DNA from: Pseudomonadota bacterium
GTDB taxonomy: Bacteria; Desulfobacterota; Desulfobacteria; Desulfobacterales; Desulfolunaceae
Direction: 5' to 3'
Assembly (NCBI GenBank): GCA_018818835.1
Contig: JAHIRD010000027.1
Location: 1 to 64,000 of the forward strand
Length of the DNA: 64,000 bases
The position numbers and the translations under genes were made by a program. Within the stretch, counting starts at the first letter, position 1. Each line of letters opens with the position of its first letter. Positions 47,106-57,446 of the stretch are shown here, in pieces. The notes below the pieces were generated by a model. That model was given only the letters and a program-made list of their open reading frames with translations. It was not told where the DNA came from and did not search any database.

Positions 47106-49406
47106 TTGCATCATCATGATTCACAAATCCCACAGGGGCCATTTGATTTGGATAATCCGGTAAGAAAAACGTTAAGGAGTGCCCTGCCGAAATGCTTTTC
47201 CACCCTGTTCACCTATTATGGGTTGTTCCTGGTTATTGTTCCAATTTTGCTTTTTATCAGCCCCTCACAGTCTTATTCAGAGACTGTTTATCTTGATGAG
47301 CATACCGAATCCATTGCCCTTGGTCCCCGGGTAAAGATTCTGGAGGACAGTGAAAAGACATTCACCGTGTCGGATCTGATTTCCGATACTGGTGCGCATC
47401 AATGGTCCTTAAGCCCAACGGATAACCTGAACTTGGGCTATACGAATTCAGCTTACTGGATAAAATCCGAGCTCGTCAATCACTCGTCAGGCAATCTGAA
47501 ATTCCTTTTTGAAATCGGATACCCGGTTCTTGATCATGTCCGTGTATACATGATCAGATCAGATAGGCAGCAAGAGTGGATCATGGGAGACAAGCTGCCT
47601 TTTCAAGACAGGCCCAGCCGTCATCTGACATTTGTCTGTCCCTTCACCCTTTATCCGTCTGAAACAGTAACCATACTTGCACGGATCGAAACCAAAAGTT
47701 CCATGCAGATCCCCCTTTACATATACAGCCCGGAATCATTCGTAGAGAAGGAGCAGGTCAAGATGATGCTCCAGGGGCTTTATTTCGGCGCCATGACCGT
47801 CATGGCTCTTTATAATTTCTTTTTATTTCTTTCCATCAGGGAATCCGATTATCTTTATTATGTCCTTTATGTGTTGTCCCAGTGTGTGTTTCTTGCGAGT
47901 ATCAATGGTCTAAGCTTCCAGTACCTGTGGCCCACGATGACACGGTGGAACGACCAGGTGATTGTCGTATCCCTCAGCTCTATGATTTTTTTCGGGTCCA
48001 TATCTACCGTCAGTTTTTTAAAACTCAAACAAAGTCATTGGAAAAGCTATGTCGTGCTTGTGATCTCAGCGATTTCCGCAGCCGCGATTATCGCTCTTTC
48101 GTTTTTCATACCCTACAAAGCCGGGATTTTTTCTGCAATATTCCTTGCGGTTTTCGTGTTTATCTTTGGAATTCCTGTGGCCATAACACGGTGGCTGAAA
48201 GGGTTTTCTCCGGGACGGTTTTTTGCCCTTGCCTGGATGTCATTGGCGGGTGGGGTTGTATTTTTTATACTCAATAAAACAGGCATCATCCCACGAAACT
48301 TTATCTCTGAAAATATCGTCCAGATTTGCTCGGTTCTCCTGGTGATGCTCCTTTCCATTGCCCTTGCGGATCGTCTGAATATGGAAAAAAAAGAAAAAAT
48401 TGATGCTCAGCATAAGGCCCATGCCGAGGAACGAAACGCCCGCATCGCCAGCGAAAACGCCATTGTAAATGAACGATTGGCCCGTGAAGCCAAAGAAGCC
48501 TCTTTCATGATTCAGAAAAAAGCAACCGACTCCCTGGAACAGGAGGTCCTGGAACGTACCCGGCAATTGAACGAGACCCTTGTAAACGTTAGTAATGCCA
48601 ATTATCAGATCATGAGCAGCCTGAGGTTCGCCAGCATGATTCAGCGCTCGATGCTCCCGGACCCTGAAAAAATCAAAACATGGCTTCCAAGGCATGGGAT
48701 CTGGTGGGCTCCCCGTGATATCGTTGGAGGGGATTTTTATTTTGTGGATCAGATACCTGGCGGTTATATCGTGGTGGTGGGGGACTGTACCGGCCAGGGC
48801 ATTCCCGGGGCGTTCATGACCCTCATAGCAAGTTCCGAACTGAAACGGATTGTGAAAGGCGACTGTTGTATTGATCCCCCAGAAATACTAACCCGTTTAA
48901 ACCACCGAATCGGAAAAGCATTGAAGCAGGATGTAAAAAATGCCCTGACATTTAAAAGTCTCGATATTGGGGTGTGCATGATCAATGTAGAAAAGAAGCA
49001 GATAGAATTTTCAGGAGCCCGAATAGATCTGATCTGCGTTAAACAGGGTGAACTCCTCACACTCAAAGGAGACAAACGCAGTGTGAGTTGTATCGTTGGG
49101 GATAACAGTGTCTATTCGGTTCAAACTATCGACATTGATCAGGGAATGAACGTTTATCTATGCACAGACGGCATCACGGACCAACTTGGAGAACTATCGG
49201 GGCAACGGTTCGGTACGCGACGATTGAAGGATCTTCTCCTGGAGCATTCCAAACTCTCCATTGACCTCCAATGTGACATTATCAAGGCAAGCGTGGCCGC
49301 TTATCGGGGTGAGCGGGATCAGATGGATGATATGACCATGGTGGCGATAGAGATTGGAGATCACGCTGCCCCAGTCCTTTTTAATGGAAAAGGAGCGGCA
49401 GGGTGA
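47106..49406 (+). CDS. 7TM-DISM receptor with SpoIIE-type phosphatase domain, copy 1
   Basis: Up to 766 residues; start uncertain. The frame opens after TGA 47100-47102 and offers no ATG or GTG before the signal-anchor; TTG 47106 is the first option. Order: signal helix (about 40-58), 7TMR-DISMED2 extracellular domain (about 60-200; GYTNSAYWIKSELVNHSS), seven TM helices (about 215-415), coiled coil, and a PP2C/SpoIIE phosphatase (GGDFYFVD, GDCTGQGIPGAF, DGITDQ, DQMDDMTMVAIE) with metal-binding aspartates present. It probably controls an anti-sigma antagonist or similar phosphoprotein in response to an external signal. It overlaps the paralogue by GTGA. Confidence 0.88.
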   Translation: MHHHDSQIPQGPFDLDNPVRKTLRSALPKCFSTLFTYYGLFLVIVPILLFISPSQSYSETVYLDEHTESIALGPRVKILEDSEKTFTVSDLISDTGAHQWSLSPTDNLNLGYTNSAYWIKSELVNHSSGNLKFLFEIGYPVLDHVRVYMIRSDRQQEWIMGDKLPFQDRPSRHLTFVCPFTLYPSETVTILARIETKSSMQIPLYIYSPESFVEKEQVKMMLQGLYFGAMTVMALYNFFLFLSIRESDYLYYVLYVLSQCVFLASINGLSFQYLWPTMTRWNDQVIVVSLSSMIFFGSISTVSFLKLKQSHWKSYVVLVISAISAAAIIALSFFIPYKAGIFSAIFLAVFVFIFGIPVAITRWLKGFSPGRFFALAWMSLAGGVVFFILNKTGIIPRNFISENIVQICSVLLVMLLSIALADRLNMEKKEKIDAQHKAHAEERNARIASENAIVNERLAREAKEASFMIQKKATDSLEQEVLERTRQLNETLVNVSNANYQIMSSLRFASMIQRSMLPDPEKIKTWLPRHGIWWAPRDIVGGDFYFVDQIPGGYIVVVGDCTGQGIPGAFMTLIASSELKRIVKGDCCIDPPEILTRLNHRIGKALKQDVKNALTFKSLDIGVCMINVEKKQIEFSGARIDLICVKQGELLTLKGDKRSVSCIVGDNSVYSVQTIDIDQGMNVYLCTDGITDQLGELSGQRFGTRRLKDLLLEHSKLSIDLQCDIIKASVAAYRGERDQMDDMTMVAIEIGDHAAPVLFNGKGAAG

Positions 49407-51598
49407 TTCCCATGGACAAACATCAACCCACTCGATTCCTCATATCACTGATCCCGGCATTCATGGCCCTTTATATTCTCCAGATGCTCACCATCCCCGT
49501 ATACGCCGGAGTCACGGGATTAAACCCGGATAAACAGGCCATGAATCTTGAAAAAGCCTTCACATACATAGAGGATAAAGACGGAATTTTTTCATTTGAT
49601 GATGTGACAGGCAATGACAAAGACGGGTTATGGAAAGAGAACTTGACCGGGAGCAGCCTGAATTTCGGATACACCAATTCGGTATACTGGATCAAGGGAA
49701 ATTTTGTGAACAGGTCTAAAACAAAGGAGTCCTACGTGTTTGAGATTGCTTATCCGGTGATCGATGATATTCGTATTTTCATCATCAGGGAAAAAGTCAT
49801 GGACGCGTTCCACATGGGTGACAAACTGCCCTTTAACATGAGGCCGATAAAACATAGAGATTTTTTGTTTCCCGTGAACCTTGATCCCGGCGAAAAATTC
49901 TGCCTTGTGATGAGATTTAAAACCACATCCTCCATGCAGCTTCCCGTCAATGTCTACCGTTATGATATCCTGATGGAAAACAGTCAGACGGAAATGCTGG
50001 GGTTAAGTTTTTATTACGGCGCCATGCTGATCATGATCCTCTACAATCTCTTTATTTTTCTGTCCATCAGGGAGGTCATGTATCTTTATTATATTTTTTA
50101 CGTTTCCTGCATCACCTTGTGGGCCACAAGCCTCAATGGCATAAGTTTTCAGTATCTCTGGCCCAACGCCACCACGTGGAACGATCAGGTGATTGTTTTT
50201 GCATTAAGCGGGGTGGTATTTTTTGCCGCCATGTTTGCATCCACTTTTTTAAACGTAAAACAAAGCCATCCAAAACATTACCGCGTGTTCATGGTTCTGA
50301 CATCCCTTGCCGGAAGCCTGATGGGCTTAACCTTTGTCATCCCATACAGGGCAGGAATTTCCTCAGCCATGGTTCTCGCCATTGTCACGATTATTTACGG
50401 CTTAGTCATCACGATGGTGCGTTTACGTGACGGGTTTATACCGTCTAGAATTTTTCTGTTGGCCTGGGCCATGGTTCTATTTGGTGGCGTGATCATGGCC
50501 TTAAGCAAATTTGGTCTTCTGCAAAGAAATTTTATGACGGAAAGCGCGGTTCAGATTGGTTCAGCCCTTGAAGTGGTCCTGCTTTCCTTTGCCCTTGCAC
50601 ACCGGTTGAACCTTGAAAAAAAACAGCGGATCGAGGCTCAGACTACTTTGAATATCCATGAACGGCACGCACGAATCGCAAAGGAACACGAACTGAAAAA
50701 TGAGCGACGGGCCAGAGAAGCACAGGAAGAAGCCATTGAAATTCAGAAAAAAGTAACCGAAACACTGGAGCGAAACGTTCAGGAAAGACGCTCAAAACTC
50801 AATGAAAGTCTTGGGAAAGTCAGCGAGATGAATTCTAACGTCATGGAAAGCCTGGCCTATGCCCGGATGATTCAAACTGCCATGCTTCCCGATCCTGAAC
50901 ACATCAAAACCTGGTTTCCCGACCATTTCATCTGGTGGGCCCCCAGGGATGTGGTCGGAGGAGATTTTTATTATGTTGATCGTATAGAAAACGGCTATGT
51001 GGTTGTGCTGGCCGATTGCACCGGCCATGGGGTCCCGGGGGCATTTTTGACCCTCATCGCCAACTGGGAACTGAAACGAATCGTCCGGGGAGAAGCTATC
51101 CATGATCCAGGGGAAATCCTTTCACGAATGAACCGAAGAATAAAGAAAACCCTGAAACAGGAAAAGGGAACGGCTTTCTCCAATGTTGGCCTTGACATGG
51201 CCGTCTGCATCATCAATCCTGAAAACAAATATCTCGACTTTGCTGGCGCACGGATCGACCTGAGATACATCAAAAATCATGATATTCATACCGTAAAGGC
51301 TGACAAGGAAAGCATTGGCTACCTCTCCCAAAAAAGAGACCCCAAGTATTCTGTCCATCGTCTTATCCTTGTCCCCCACATGACCTTTTATCTGTCCTCA
51401 GACGGAATCGCCGACCAGCCCAGCGAGACGACAGGTCAACGATTCGGGAAAAAACAATTGAACGACACCCTCTTTGCCAATTCCGATCTCCCATTGAACC
51501 AGCAATACGAGCACCTGAAAAAGACGCTGGCGACCCATCAAGGTAAGCGGGATCAGGTGGATGATATGACCATGGTTGCCTTTGAGGTGATGCTTTGA
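49403..51598 (+). CDS. 7TM-DISM receptor with SpoIIE-type phosphatase domain, copy 2
   Basis: 731 residues from GTG 49403, whose GTGA overlaps the stop of copy 1; GGAG lies seven bases before. Same architecture and clear paralogy to copy 1: GYTNSVYWIKGNFVNRS, NGISFQYLWPN, APRDVVGGDFYYVD, ADCTGHGVPGAFLTLIANWELKRIV, DQVDDMTMVAFEVML. The pair arose by tandem duplication and is translationally coupled, so the products may form heterodimers or sense related ligands. Confidence 0.9.
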   Translation: MIPMDKHQPTRFLISLIPAFMALYILQMLTIPVYAGVTGLNPDKQAMNLEKAFTYIEDKDGIFSFDDVTGNDKDGLWKENLTGSSLNFGYTNSVYWIKGNFVNRSKTKESYVFEIAYPVIDDIRIFIIREKVMDAFHMGDKLPFNMRPIKHRDFLFPVNLDPGEKFCLVMRFKTTSSMQLPVNVYRYDILMENSQTEMLGLSFYYGAMLIMILYNLFIFLSIREVMYLYYIFYVSCITLWATSLNGISFQYLWPNATTWNDQVIVFALSGVVFFAAMFASTFLNVKQSHPKHYRVFMVLTSLAGSLMGLTFVIPYRAGISSAMVLAIVTIIYGLVITMVRLRDGFIPSRIFLLAWAMVLFGGVIMALSKFGLLQRNFMTESAVQIGSALEVVLLSFALAHRLNLEKKQRIEAQTTLNIHERHARIAKEHELKNERRAREAQEEAIEIQKKVTETLERNVQERRSKLNESLGKVSEMNSNVMESLAYARMIQTAMLPDPEHIKTWFPDHFIWWAPRDVVGGDFYYVDRIENGYVVVLADCTGHGVPGAFLTLIANWELKRIVRGEAIHDPGEILSRMNRRIKKTLKQEKGTAFSNVGLDMAVCIINPENKYLDFAGARIDLRYIKNHDIHTVKADKESIGYLSQKRDPKYSVHRLILVPHMTFYLSSDGIADQPSETTGQRFGKKQLNDTLFANSDLPLNQQYEHLKKTLATHQGKRDQVDDMTMVAFEVML

Positions 51599-51600
51599 CA

Positions 51601-51810
51601 ATGGCTACGTCTCCGACTTATGGAGTTTTCCCCTTATACTCGTCATCTGGATCGGTCATCAATACTGAAGAAGGTGTTGAAATTATCATTCAGGGCGACA
51701 GTACTGCCCTTGATCAGTTCAAAGAACGGCTCATGGGACAGCCCCCTGCGCTTTCAGATATTACGGACATGCGGGTCGAGACCCTTCCCCCCCCCCCCCC
51801 AGAACGTTAA
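51601..51810 (+). pseudogene. hypF acylphosphatase-domain remnant
   Basis: The reading GSVINTEEGVEIIIQGDSTA plus LDQFKERLMGQPPALSDI resembles the second half of the N-terminal acylphosphatase domain of HypF carbamoyltransferases. The preceding GVGFRP-type start is degraded, and everything after residue about 65 is lost at a run of 14 C (51787-51800). Not expected to be functional. Confidence 0.55.
51787..51800. repeat. Run of 14 C at the hyp deletion junction
   Basis: Homopolymer exactly where the hypF-like reading stops and the hypE-like reading begins. Long C runs are slippage-prone and also hard to sequence, so exact length is uncertain. Confidence 0.85.
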
Positions 51811-52367
51811 AATCGTTTTGCAAGGTGGTTCCCCGTGGTGCGGCGGACAAAATATTCATCACCACATCCGGAATCGGGTCCATCATTGTCAGCGGGACCA
51901 TGGCCGATCACGGCATGGCCATCCTGACCCAGCGCGAGGGAATGAGGGTATCATCGGATATTATCAGTGACTCTGCACCCTTGAACCATCTGGTCAGGCG
52001 GATGATCGAAAGCGGAGCCGGGATCACGATGCTCAGAGACCCCACCCGTGGAGGGCTTGCCACCATATTGAACGAGATCGCCTCGAATTCTAAAATGAGT
52101 ATCAGGATTCATGATGATGCCATCCCCGTTAAAAAAGAGGTTGTGGCCGTCTGTGAGCTGTTCGGCATCGATCCCCTGTATGTGGCCAATGAAGGAAAAC
52201 TCGTTGCGGTGGTTCGTGAAAAGGATGCCGAGGCCCTTCTTGAAGTAATGAGAAATGATGAATTGGGTCAGGACGCCGCAATCATCGGAGAGGTGCTCCC
52301 CCTCGGTATCACAGGTGTGTTCATGAAAACCAGGATTGAAGGCGAGCAGCTGCCACGGATCTGTTGA
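51801..52367 (+). pseudogene. hypE C-terminal remnant with frameshift
   Basis: From 51825 the frame reads VVPRGAADKIFITTSGIG, DHGMAILTQREGM, GAGITMLRDPTRGGLATILNEIA and ends with ELPRIC-like QLPRIC, the C-terminal cysteine that carries the cyano group in HypE. The N-terminal ATP-binding half is missing. NVKIV is in a different frame just upstream (frameshift near 51815-51825), and about 20 residues between GIG and SGTMADHG are deleted. HypE supplies the CN ligand of NiFe hydrogenases; this copy is dead. Confidence 0.7.
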
Positions 52368-52407
52368 GGGCACCTTACAAGGCTCTTATAGTGACTATCA
52401 ATGTTCC

Positions 52408-55400
52408 CTAATCTTCATCCAGGACCTTGCGGACCTTGACAGCGAACTCCTTCAAAGAAAAAGGCTTTTGTATAAATTTAATATCCTTATTTTGAACTCC
52501 CCTTTGAAGGGTAACATTGGCCGTGTAACCGGACATAAACAACTGTTTTACCCCGGGCCGGATCTTCTGGAGGCGTAACGATAAGTCCCAGCCATTCATT
52601 TCGGGCATGACCACGTCCATGATAAACAGATGGATGTCTGCCGACTCTTCCTGGGCAAGACGGATGGCCGCATGGGGAGAGTCCGCTCCAAAAACCTGAT
52701 AACCCAGGTGTCCAAGCATCATTTTGCCCATGTCCAGAAGGGTGGGGTCATCCTCAACAAAAAGAATGGTTTCCCCCTGGGCATGGGGGATAGCCCCTGG
52801 GTCTTGGGACCCTTTTTTCACCGTACCTGAAACACGATGCGGTAGATAGAGCCTAAACACGGTTCCACGGCCTATTTCACTGGAAACATCTATAAATCCG
52901 TTGTTCTGTTTTATAATGCCATAAACCGTTGCTAATCCCAGGCCGGTTCCACACCCCAAACCCTTGGTCGTAAAAAAGGGCTCGAAAATATGCTCCAGGG
53001 TATCTTTGTCCATACCGCCTCCATCATCACTCACGGAAAGTAAAACAAAGTCACCGGGAACAAAGCCAGAATTATGTTTGCAATACAAAGCATCAAAGGA
53101 TACCCGTTGTGTCTCTATGGTGATATTACCCACGTCTGTGATGGCATCTCCTGCATTGACACATAGATTTGCAAGAATCTGGTCAAGCTGGGTGGGATCC
53201 ATTTCAACCATGCACACATCCGGGCAGGGTTTCCAGTCCAGTCCGATGTTTTCACCGATAAGGCGCCTTAACATGGAGAGAATGGTTCCCACGGATACAT
53301 TAAGATCAAAAACCACGGGATCAATGGCCTGCTTTCGGGCAAAGGCCAGAAGCTGCCTGGTGAGACCGGCAGACCGCTGGGCAGCGTTGAGAATCTCCCC
53401 GGCATATTGTCGGTCAGGGCTGTCCGGTCCCATGACGCTGAGCATGATCTCGGCATACCCGATAATCGCCCCCAGCATATTGTTGAAATCATGGGCAACT
53501 CCCCCGGCAAGAATGCCCACGGCTTCCAGCTTCTGGGCCTGGTTCAGTTGAATCTGAAGTTTTTCCCGTTCTTCCTCGGCCTGCTTTCGGTCGGTGATAT
53601 CAAAAAAACTTGAAAGAATATTCCCGCCTATCACTGTCCCGCCGATAACAATGATCCGTTCTGTCCCATCTTTGCAGGTCACCCGGTATTCCCCCGATTC
53701 CACAGGGTTCCCTGTTGACATGGCCTGATCAACGGCTTGTTGCCAAGTCGCCTTGACCCAGGCCCGGTAATCGGGATCAGGATAAGCAAGGGACCACCAA
53801 TTTTCCAAGGTTTTTATATCATCGACCGTATATCCCAGAAGCTCTGTCATTCGATCATTGATCTCAATGACACCCCCTTCCATTGACGTACTGGCCATGG
53901 GAAGAGGCCCCATTTTAAAGAGAGAACGAAATTTTTCCTCGCTTTTTTTCAATGCTTTTTCCGCTTTTTTTTGTTCGGTCACATCAATGGTAATGGATAA
54001 AATCTGTTTCTGCCCCTGGATATCCAGAAGGGTGGAGGAAAAGATCGAATACGAATCAGTGCCGTCATTTTTTTTATTCAAAACATCCCTATTGCTCACG
54101 CGGCCTTTTGTCATCAGTGAATCCATAATTTCAGCCACTTCCTCATCGGAGACCTTTGAAAAATCACTGGAATGCATTTGAAGCACCTTTTCTTTGCTCA
54201 CTCCCCGACTCTCCAGAAAGGCATTGTTTACATCCAAAAACATCCCATCGAGATTGTGGATGGTGATGGCATAGGGTGCATTTTCAAAGAGTGCGCGAAA
54301 CTTTGCCTCACTTTGAGCCAGGTTCTCTTGCATTTTTTTGATGGTCTCGATGTTCATACCCAGTCCGAGGATACGAAGCGGTGCCCCCTTTTCATCATAG
54401 GAAACAGCCCGGCCCTTTGACAAAACCCAGCACCAGGACCCATCGGCCTTTTGAATTCGAAACTCGGCCTCATACTCGCCACTGGCACCGGACTCGATAT
54501 AGCGCTTGAAACTATCATCTGCTGAGGCCCTGTCATCGGTATGGATGAAGGCACTCCACTCGGACAAGGGAATTCCGGAAGGCCTGGGGGGGTATCCGAA
54601 CATAAGATACCACTGGTCGCTGAAATTCCCTGTTTGGTTGGCTGGGTTAAAGTCCCAGATCCATGCTCTTGTAGCTTCCGTGGCCATCTGAAGCGTCTTG
54701 GCCTGATTCAGAATTTCTTGCTGTGCATTTTTAAGATTGGTCCTCTCTTTGTTCAGATTTTTTTTAAGAACGTAACCGATGCCTGCCAGGGATGTCACCA
54801 GAAGCACCACGAACAGACCGGCCAATTTGATGACAAGGCGGATTTTCGGACTAAGCCAGCGGCTGATGTCAATGGCCATCCATTCTTTTTTAAGGGCATC
54901 AAGCTCATGATCCGGCGTCACATCCAATGCCTTTTGGATGGCACTGTGCAGTAAGGGGTAGCTTCGATTCACACCCAGTCTCAAAGCCAGAGTCTGATCC
55001 AGACTGCAGATCACATGCAGATCCGGTACACGGCCTTTCTCAATATAGAATGCTGCTACGGCAAGATTTTCCACCATTGCATCCACCTGGCCCAGTGACA
55101 CCTTTACAAGGCCGTCCAAGACAGTTGAAACAGGAACGATCTCGAAATGACCGCCTGATTTATTCCGAAGATAGTTCTCTGACGCAAATTTTGAAACAAC
55201 GGCTATACGACGGCCCTTAAAATCATCCAGGGACGTAAATTTTTCAAATGCGGGTTTGGCAATCACCACCAGGGGAATTGAGGCATAGACTGTGGTGAAC
55301 AAGGCGAATTGCTCACGTTCCGGGGTTCGTACCAGGGCCGGTGCCATGGCCGAGGCTCCCTTTTGGAGAAGGGTGACGGGATTGTCCTTTCCCTGTGAGG

Positions 55401-55752
55401 GATATTTAATAAATGTGACACCCAGACGTTTTTCAATTATGGCAATGACCCCTGCAGCCATTCCCATGAAACGTCCGTCATTTGACACGAACTCGATGGG
55501 GGGAAAGTCCTGATTGAAATAGAGAACCAGTTTTTCAGGATTCTGGTCAAGCCAGGTTTGTTCCTCCCTGGTAAGGAGAAGGGCTGGGCTGTCGCCTTGT
55601 GCAAAACAAGGTGGGAACGGGATCATAATCAACAAAAAAAGGATAAGCCATGATAGCCCCTTGTTGCGAAAAGACTTCATGAAAATCAAGGGCAGACAGA
55701 AAAAGAACCTCTTTACCACTATCCAATCAACCCTCAAATTATTGTTCGACAT
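52408..55752 (-). CDS. SBP_bac_3-PAS hybrid histidine kinase with receiver
   Basis: 1114 residues from ATG 55752 (AAGGAAGGGGG just upstream; a later ATG at 55680 lies directly before the hydrophobic export helix and is the alternative). Order: export helix, periplasmic solute-binding-like domain (about 75-285; [36 protein letters not shown]), TM helix (about 300-322), three PAS domains (about 350-715), HisKA with VAHDFNNML, HATPase_c ([30 protein letters not shown]), and a receiver ([18 protein letters not shown]). It senses a periplasmic ligand, possibly an amino acid or similar small solute. It faces the hyp remnant. Confidence 0.9.
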   Translation of the reverse strand: MSNNNLRVDWIVVKRFFFCLPLIFMKSFRNKGLSWLILFLLIMIPFPPCFAQGDSPALLLTREEQTWLDQNPEKLVLYFNQDFPPIEFVSNDGRFMGMAAGVIAIIEKRLGVTFIKYPSQGKDNPVTLLQKGASAMAPALVRTPEREQFALFTTVYASIPLVVIAKPAFEKFTSLDDFKGRRIAVVSKFASENYLRNKSGGHFEIVPVSTVLDGLVKVSLGQVDAMVENLAVAAFYIEKGRVPDLHVICSLDQTLALRLGVNRSYPLLHSAIQKALDVTPDHELDALKKEWMAIDISRWLSPKIRLVIKLAGLFVVLLVTSLAGIGYVLKKNLNKERTNLKNAQQEILNQAKTLQMATEATRAWIWDFNPANQTGNFSDQWYLMFGYPPRPSGIPLSEWSAFIHTDDRASADDSFKRYIESGASGEYEAEFRIQKADGSWCWVLSKGRAVSYDEKGAPLRILGLGMNIETIKKMQENLAQSEAKFRALFENAPYAITIHNLDGMFLDVNNAFLESRGVSKEKVLQMHSSDFSKVSDEEVAEIMDSLMTKGRVSNRDVLNKKNDGTDSYSIFSSTLLDIQGQKQILSITIDVTEQKKAEKALKKSEEKFRSLFKMGPLPMASTSMEGGVIEINDRMTELLGYTVDDIKTLENWWSLAYPDPDYRAWVKATWQQAVDQAMSTGNPVESGEYRVTCKDGTERIIVIGGTVIGGNILSSFFDITDRKQAEEEREKLQIQLNQAQKLEAVGILAGGVAHDFNNMLGAIIGYAEIMLSVMGPDSPDRQYAGEILNAAQRSAGLTRQLLAFARKQAIDPVVFDLNVSVGTILSMLRRLIGENIGLDWKPCPDVCMVEMDPTQLDQILANLCVNAGDAITDVGNITIETQRVSFDALYCKHNSGFVPGDFVLLSVSDDGGGMDKDTLEHIFEPFFTTKGLGCGTGLGLATVYGIIKQNNGFIDVSSEIGRGTVFRLYLPHRVSGTVKKGSQDPGAIPHAQGETILFVEDDPTLLDMGKMMLGHLGYQVFGADSPHAAIRLAQEESADIHLFIMDVVMPEMNGWDLSLRLQKIRPGVKQLFMSGYTANVTLQRGVQNKDIKFIQKPFSLKEFAVKVRKVLDED

Positions 55753-55803
55753 ACCCCCTTCCTTGCATGCAATGATAACCATGGGAACACACCCCATTTC
55801 CAC

Positions 55804-56238
55804 CCCGACAGGTGGTAGTGCAACCTCACTGTCTACCCTGTGTGAGATTCAATTATTAATAGTGAGAACAGAAACCTAAGGCAGGCCAATCCCAGAATTC
55901 GTGATGTATTGAACAATGACGCCCTGAAAGAATTTTAATAAGGCAGAAATCAACATTTTAAAATACACTATTTTACAGAGAAATGGAAGCATCCAAACCA
56001 TATTTTGCCACGGTTATCAGCGTGCTGGTCCTTATCCCCATGGATTGCGACGCTCTCTTCACGATGGCATAGCGTCTTCAACAGACAATACCGGTTTTTG
56101 GGGCACAGGAAAGCACTTGACGGAACATTCCGATTTGACATACCATTCCTCATTACACATCATGATCACCTTGTTTTTAGCAACAAACTGAATCACTGAT
56201 ATTATCTCATACGGGTTTCTTAATGAAAAGGAGATCGA
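55804..56238. other. Intergenic region between the kinase and the TM2 gene
   Basis: No supported gene. A 61-codon minus-strand frame here is not convincing. Confidence 0.5.
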
Positions 56239-56910
56239 ATGGACAGACAGCCCCCGGCACTGAATGACAAAAGAACCAAAGCAATGGATGAAAAATTCTG
56301 CAGCACCTGTGGTGAGATCATAAAAATCAAAGCGGAAATCTGCCCCCATTGCGGGGTCAGGCAAAAGGGTCAAATCAGCAAGGCGGCCTTGATGTTGTTT
56401 GCCTTTTTTCTTGGAGGGATCGGGGCCCATAAATTCTACACCGGAAAATACTGGCAAGGGATTTTTTATATTCTTTTTTGCTGGACAGGCATCCCCGGCC
56501 TGATTGCGCTGATTGAGTTTATTATTTATGCCTTTACCAGCAGAGAGAGATTGCAGGAAAAATATTCGGCCAATGGCGGGGGTGTTGTCATTGCCGTCAT
56601 TGCCTGCGGCATTGGTTTTATTTTTATTACGGGCATATTGGCGGCCATTGCCATTCCCCAGTTCGTTACTTACAGACATCGGGCATACCAGGCTTCTGTC
56701 AAAGCTGAATTGCAGAGTTTGTCCGTGGCCCAGAACGTTTATTTTGAAGAACACGGAAGGTATTCAACCAATTTGAGCGAATTGAACCTTGAGTCCAACC
56801 CCATGGTCACCCTTGAAATCCTAAGTGCTGATGACCAATGCTTTGAGGCCATCGGTGAACATGAAAAGCTTGAAGATACCCTGACCATGGATTGTAACGG
56901 CTTGCAGTGA
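56239..56910 (+). CDS. Zinc ribbon-TM2-type IV pilin-like fusion protein
   Basis: 223 residues. Zinc ribbon (CSTCGEIIKIKAEICPHCG, about 21-39), a TM2 domain (about 45-105; LGGIGAHKFYTGKYWQGIFYILFCWTG), then at about 118-142 a hydrophobic helix ending GILAAIAIPQFVTYRHRAYQ, the hallmark of type IV pilin N-terminal helices (GxxAAIAIPQF). The C-terminal part (SVKAELQSLSVAQNVYFEEHGRYSTNL, then a beta region) matches small pseudopilins. No leader peptidase G-F-T-x-E site precedes this helix, so the pilin part is probably a membrane-fixed domain. AAGGAGA precedes the ATG. Confidence 0.82.
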   Translation: MDRQPPALNDKRTKAMDEKFCSTCGEIIKIKAEICPHCGVRQKGQISKAALMLFAFFLGGIGAHKFYTGKYWQGIFYILFCWTGIPGLIALIEFIIYAFTSRERLQEKYSANGGGVVIAVIACGIGFIFITGILAAIAIPQFVTYRHRAYQASVKAELQSLSVAQNVYFEEHGRYSTNLSELNLESNPMVTLEILSADDQCFEAIGEHEKLEDTLTMDCNGLQ

Positions 56911-57009
56911 TCTTTCTAACGTTTAATGTTTAACCACCCGTTCGCGTAGCTCACTGAAGGACACGAAGAAGGACAAAAAACCTGTCGAATGAAGAACTAA
57001 GAATATCTT

Positions 57010-57058
57010 CATAAGTCCTATGGGTCCCATACGTCCCAGAAGACCTATAGGACTTATG
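57010..57058. repeat. Palindromic intergenic repeat, family A copy 4
   Basis: Outer arms CATAAGTCCTAT and ATAGGACTTATG are perfect inverses; internal GGGTCCCATACGTCCC is shared with other copies. It lies just before the DUF503 gene. A CACCCGTTCGCGTAGC-type repeat is at 56935-56970. Confidence 0.75.
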
Positions 57059-57093
57059 ATATTTCCATGCCCCTCATATACTATGTGAGTCTT

Positions 57094-57381
57094 ATGGTCA
57101 TCGGCATCGCACGCATCCAATTCAGAATCCATGACTGCCATTCGCTGAAAGGCAAGCGGAAGATCGTCAAATCCATGATCACCCGGCTTCAGAACGCCTA
57201 TAATGCGTCTGTGGCGGAAGTGGCCTTCAATGATGTGCATCAGAAAGCGGAAATTGGTGTGGCCATGGTGGGGAACGACCAGAAGCGGATCAATTCACAA
57301 ATGGATAAATTATTGGATCTGGCCGAAGACATGGGGCTTGCGGAAATGCTCAACGCCGATATTGAATTCATCCATGTTTGA
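57094..57381 (+). CDS. DUF503 family protein
   Basis: 95 residues from ATG 57094, which matches the family start (MVIGIARIQFRIHDCHSLKGKRK); a longer frame from 57067 lacks a ribosome site. Small ferredoxin-like fold with conserved SLKGKR and FNDVHQKAEIGVAMVGND. Its family is conserved in many bacteria, often near rbfA; function not established. The TGA stop overlaps the first bases of a family B repeat. Confidence 0.85.
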   Translation: MVIGIARIQFRIHDCHSLKGKRKIVKSMITRLQNAYNASVAEVAFNDVHQKAEIGVAMVGNDQKRINSQMDKLLDLAEDMGLAEMLNADIEFIHV

Positions 57382-57441
57382 TGGCGTCGTAAAAAGTTAC
57401 ATATGCATCGTTATAGTGTTTGGCCGGACGTTCGACATACG
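57380..57441. repeat. Family B repeat, half copy at the DUF503 stop codon
   Basis: Starts GATGGCGTCGTAAAAAGTTA and continues to GGCCGGACGTTCGACATACG. Only the left end of the 92-base element is present. Confidence 0.72.
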
Positions 57442-57446
57442 TTTGT

